Assembly (NCBI GenBank): GCA_911728455.2 | Contig: OU452239.1 | Span: 8,188,884-8,252,883 of the forward strand | Source: Marthasterias glacialis | Lineage: Eukaryota > Echinodermata > Asteroidea > Forcipulatida > Asteriidae | Reading direction: 5' to 3' | Length of the DNA stretch: 64,000 nucleotides | Shown: in pieces, positions 60,501 through 64,000 of the stretch | Layout: each line of letters opens with the position of its first letter | Position numbering within the stretch: the stretch's first letter is position 1 | Position numbers and translations under genes: made by a program | The notes under the pieces: model-generated | What the model saw: the letters and a program-made list of their open reading frames with translations, nothing else | Database searches by the model: none | Told to the model about the DNA's origin: nothing

Positions 60501-60910
60501 CGCTCCCTGCTGATTTCAAGGCGGAAGATGGCCATGGCTGGCCGGGAAAACCAGATTTTCGGATGCAGGACCATCGCAGCTAACTGCAGGTACAAGAAAT
60601 TTCTCTCTAGCCCCATTATTTCTGGAGTAATTGACCATGGTGCTTCCGACTTCTTTTTTCGGCTTTTTTTTAGCTGGCTTCGGTCCAGCACATACATAGC
60701 GGCCTTTGCTATTGTTGTCGTACACAGAGCATGGCCGTTTGAACTAGACATCCTCGGGGTGTCCTCACTCCGCGGTCCCTGGCATCCTCCCTGTTTATCC
60801 GGCAGCCCCAAGACCGGCATTTTCGGAAAGCCAACGAACAGGGCTTTCAAACAGTGTCAGATTTGTCAGTGTCCCGCCAATACTTTGGGAGATAGAGCCG
60901 TTGCTAAGTC
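57518..60910 (+). repeat. Domain O: trimers of 1454 bp
   Basis: 57518-58971 is repeated at 58972-60425. First units share TTTGTGGAGGAATTGACC and GATCTAGACATCTT (57833 and 59287). Second units share CTGCCGATTTC and a T7 tract followed by AACTGGC, which lacks the usual AG. Third units share CCATGGTGCTTCC, CACATACATAGCGG and GCCGTTTGAAC. The monomer at 60426 is a further copy of the third type. Tract shortening makes this trimer 3 bp shorter than the 1457 bp ones elsewhere. Confidence 0.87.
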
Positions 60911-63900
60911 TTGTTTTCACTCTGTTACAGTTTCGTGTACAAAAGTGCCATTATACAGGCGTTTGAAGTGCACTCGGAGCAGCCCCGCTCCCTGGTGATT
61001 TCAAGGCGGAAGATGGCCATGGGTGGCCGGGAAAACCAGATTTTCGGATGCAGGACCATGGCAGCTAACTGCAGGTACAATAAATTTCTCTCTAGCCCCA
61101 TTATTTCTGGAGTAATTGACCATGGCGCTTCCGACTTCTTTTTTCGGCTTTTTTTTTAGCTGGCTTCGGTCCAGCACACACATAGCCGCCTTTGCTATTG
61201 TTGACGTACACAGAGCATAGCCAGATGAACTAGACATCCTCGGGGTGTCCTTACTCCGCGGTCCCTGGCATCCTCCCTGTTTATCCGGCAGCCCCAAGAC
61301 CGGCATTTTCGGAAAGCCAACGAACAGGGCTTTCAAACAGTGTCAGATTTGTCAGTTTCCCGCCAATACTTTGAGAGATAGAGCCGTTGCTAAGTCTTGT
61401 TTTCACTCTGTTACAGTTTCGTGTACAAAAGTGCCATTATACAGGCGTTTGAAGTGCACTCGGAGCAGCCCCGCTCCCTGGTGATTTCAAGGCGGAAGAT
61501 GGCCATGGCTGGCCGGGAAAACCAGATTTTCGGATGCAGGACCATGGCAGCTAACTGCAGGTACAATAAATTTCTCTCTAGCCCCATTATTTCTGGAGTA
61601 ATTGACCATGGCGCTTCCGACTTCTTTTTTCGGCTTTTTTTTAGCTGGCTTCGGTCCAGCACACACATAGCGGCCTTTGCTATTGTTGACGTACACAGAG
61701 CATGGCCGTATGAACTAGACATCCTCGGGGTGTCCTCACTCCGCGGTCCCTGTAATCCTCCCTGTTTATCCGGCAGCCCCAAGACCGGCATTTTCGGAAA
61801 GCCAATGAACAGGGCTTTCCAACCGTGTCAGATTTGTCAGTTTCCCGCCAATACTTTGGGAGATAGAGCCGTTGCTAAGTCTTGTTTTCAGTCTGTTACA
61901 GTTTCGTGTACAAAAGTGCCATTATACAGGCGTTTGAAGCGCATTCGGAGCAGCCCCGCTCCCTGGTGATTTCAAGGCGGAAGATGGCCATGGCTGGCCG
62001 GGAAAACCAGATTTTCGGATGCAGGACCATGGCAGCTAACTGCAGGTACAAGAAATTTCTCTCTAGCCCCATTATTTCTGGAGTAATTGACCATGGCGCT
62101 TCCGACTTCTTTTTTCGGCTTTTTTTTTAGCTGGCTTCGGTCCAGCACACACATAGCCGCCTTTGCTATTGTTGACGTACACAGAGCATGGCCGTATGAA
62201 CTAGACTTCCTCGGGGTGTCCTCACTCCGCGGTCCCTGGTATCCTCCCTGTTTATCCGGCACCCCCAAGACCGGCATTTTCGGAAAGCCAATGAACAGGG
62301 CTTTCCAACCGTGTCAGATTTGTCAGTTTCCCGCCAATACTTTGGGAGATAGAGCCGTTGCTAAGTCTTGTTTTCACTCTGTTACAGTTCCGTGTACAAA
62401 AGTGCCATTAGACAGGCGTTTGAAGCGCATTCGGAGCAGCCCCGCTCCCTGGTGATTTCAAGGCGGAAGATGGCCATGGCTGGCCGGGAAAACCAGATTT
62501 TCGGATGCAGGACCATGGCAGCTAACTGCAGGTACAAGAAATTTCTCTCTAGCCCCATTATTTCTGGAGTAATTGACCATGGCGCTTCCGACTTCTTTTT
62601 TCGGCTTTTTTTTAGCTGGCTTCGGTCCAGCACACACATAGCGGCCTTTGCTATTGTTGACGTACACAGAGCATGGCCGTATGAACTAGACATCCTCGGG
62701 GTGTCCTCACTCCGCGGTCCCTGTAATCCTCCCTGTTTATCCGGCAGCCCCAAGACCGGCATTTTCGGAAAGCCAATGAACAGGGCTTTCCAACCGTGTC
62801 AGATTTGTCAGTTTCCCGCCAATACTTTGGGAGATAGAGCCGTTGCTAAGTCTTGTTTTCAGTCTGTTACAGTTTCGTGTACAAAAGTGCCATTATACAG
62901 GCGTTTGAAGCGCATTCGGAGCAGCCCCGCTCCCTGGTGATTTCAAGGCGGAAGATGGCCATGGCTGGCCGGGAAAACCAGATTTTCGGATGCAGGACCA
63001 TGGCAGCTAACTGCAGGTACAAGAAATTTCTCTCTAGCCCCATTATTTCTGGAGTAATTGACCATGGCGCTTCCGACTTCTTTTTTCGGCTTTTTTTTTA
63101 GCTGGCTTCGGTCCAGCACACACATAGCGGCCTTTGCTATTGTTGACGTACACAGAGCATGGCCGTATGAACTAGACTTCCTCGGGGTGTCCTCACTCCG
63201 CGGTCCCTGGTATCCTCCCTGTTTATCCGGCACCCCCAAGACCGGCATTTTCGGAAAGCCAATGAACAGGGCTTTCCAACCGTGTCAGATTTGTCAGTTT
63301 CCCGCCAATACTTTGGGAGATAGAGCCGTTGCTAAGTCTTGTTTTCACTCTGTTACAGTTCCGTGTACAAAAGTGCCATTAGACAGGCGTTTGAAGCGCA
63401 TTCGGAGCAGCCCCGCTCCCTGGTGATTTCAAGGCGGAAGATGGCCATGGCTGGCCGGGAAAACCAGATTTTCGGATGCAGGACCATGGCAGCTAACTGC
63501 AGGTACAATAAATTTCTCTCTAGCCCCATTATTTCTGGAGTAATTGACCATGGCGCTTCCGACTTCTTTTTTCGGCTTTTTTTTAGCTGGCTTCGGTCCA
63601 ACACACACATAGCGGCCTTTGCTATTGTTGACGTACACAGAGCATGGCCGTATGAACTAGACATCCTCGGGGTGTCCTCACTCCGCGGTCCCTGTAATCC
63701 TCCCTGTTTATCCAGCAGCCCCAAGACCGGCATTTTCGGAAAGCCAATGAACAGGGCTTTCCAACCGTGTCAGATTTGTCAGTTTCCCGCCAATACTTTG
63801 GGAGATAGAGCCGTTGCTAAGTCTTGTTTTCACTCTGTTACAGTTCCGTGTACAAAAGGGCCATTAGACAGGCGTTTGAAGCGCATTCGGAGCAGCCCCG

Positions 63901-64000
63901 CTCCCTGGTGATTTCAAGGCGGAAGATGGCCATGGCTGGCCGGGAAAACCAGATTTTCGGATGCAGGACCATGGCAGCTAACTGCAGGTACAAGAAATTT
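60911..64000 (+). repeat. Domain P: dimers of 971 bp running off the right edge
   Basis: Monomers alternate from 61397. 61397, 62368 and 63339 share CCCTGTAATCCTCC; 61882 and 62853 share GACTTCCTCGGGG, CCTGGTATCC and GGCACCCCCAAG. GTTCCGTGTAC marks 62368, 63339 and 63824. CATTATACAGGCG marks 60911, 61397, 61882 and 62853 and also occurs at 58972. From 63824 to 64000 there is a partial monomer that stops within AAGAAATTT, so the array continues beyond the window. Confidence 0.87.

Larger units (their letters stand above)
1..64000. repeat. Tandem satellite array, ~485 bp monomer, 131 full copies
   Basis: One monomer repeats head to tail across the window. Using the TTGTTTTCAC/G anchor, successive copies begin at 118, 603, 1088, 1573, 2059 and so on to 63824. 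Spacing is 484-488 bp, with a single exception of 599 bp at 36045. The mean, leaving out the 113 bp extra segment, is about 485.4 bp. All copies have the same orientation and I see no foreign insertion. Copies differ mainly by scattered substitutions and by the length of one T-tract (7-10 T). The consensus is roughly half G+C and holds about 24 CpG. This is typical of eukaryotic satellite DNA; a centromeric or other heterochromatic location is inference. I do not recognise the family. Confidence 0.98.

Noticed and set aside
1..64000. CRISPR array
   Set aside because: The repeat is 485 bp with no unique spacers, far outside CRISPR repeat and spacer lengths.
1..64000. Transposon insertion or LTR-derived unit inside the array
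   Set aside because: No terminal repeats, target-site duplications, protease/polymerase-like frames or interruptions were seen; the only large length change is the 113 bp internal duplication at 36115-36340.

Overview
The whole window is one uninterrupted head-to-tail satellite DNA array. A monomer of about 485 bp recurs from the first base to the last, always in the same orientation. I count 131 complete monomers between 118 and 63823, taking each to begin at the TTG of its TTGTTTTCAC/G motif, plus a partial copy at each edge. The array therefore extends past both ends of the window. I see no protein-coding gene, RNA gene, transposon insertion, CRISPR array, telomeric repeat or unique spacer. 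The many open reading frames are repeat artefacts: they lie on both strands of the same bases, start mostly at TTG, break when a T-tract changes length, and recur every 485 bp.

The window suggests a eukaryotic chromosome and a heterochromatic satellite block, perhaps centromeric, pericentromeric or subtelomeric. I cannot name the species or match the monomer to a family I know. The consensus has about 24 CpG sites per monomer. Many differences between copies are CpG to TpG or CpA changes, as expected where CpG is methylated (vertebrates, plants).

Layout, as a patchwork of local higher-order repeats (HORs): 118-2543, dimers with CACACAGCA; 2544-7003, a 5-monomer (2431 bp) periodicity; 7004-8983, a dimer duplication identical over about 1010 bp; 10316-13225, trimers of 1455 bp; 15167-20993, a 2914 bp hexamer; 21965-28277, an 8-monomer unit of 3884 bp with a nested 971 bp dimer duplication; 28278-31677, trimers of 1457 bp; 31678-36044, mixed units with a 1456 bp trimer echo; 36045-36643, one rearranged monomer with a 113 bp internal tandem duplication; 36644-40528, a tetramer of 1942-1943 bp repeated twice; 40529-47323, mixed units with monomer, dimer and 5-mer echoes; 47324-53150, D1-D2 dimers that change to D1-D2-D3 trimers; 53151-57517, near-identical monomer pairs; 57518-60910, trimers of 1454 bp; 60911-64000, dimers of 971 bp.

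Nothing here acts together as genes. The array reads as the product of repeated unequal exchange and gene conversion at register lengths from 1 to 8 monomers. The most informative points are the changing HOR multiplicity, the single out-of-register microhomology junction near 36.1-36.2 kb, and motifs repeated about 130 times: a splice-signal-bounded 144 nt segment, an ETS/YY1-like site, CCAAT boxes, and a T-tract followed by a UUCG-type hairpin. All comparisons were made by eye, so identities are approximate.
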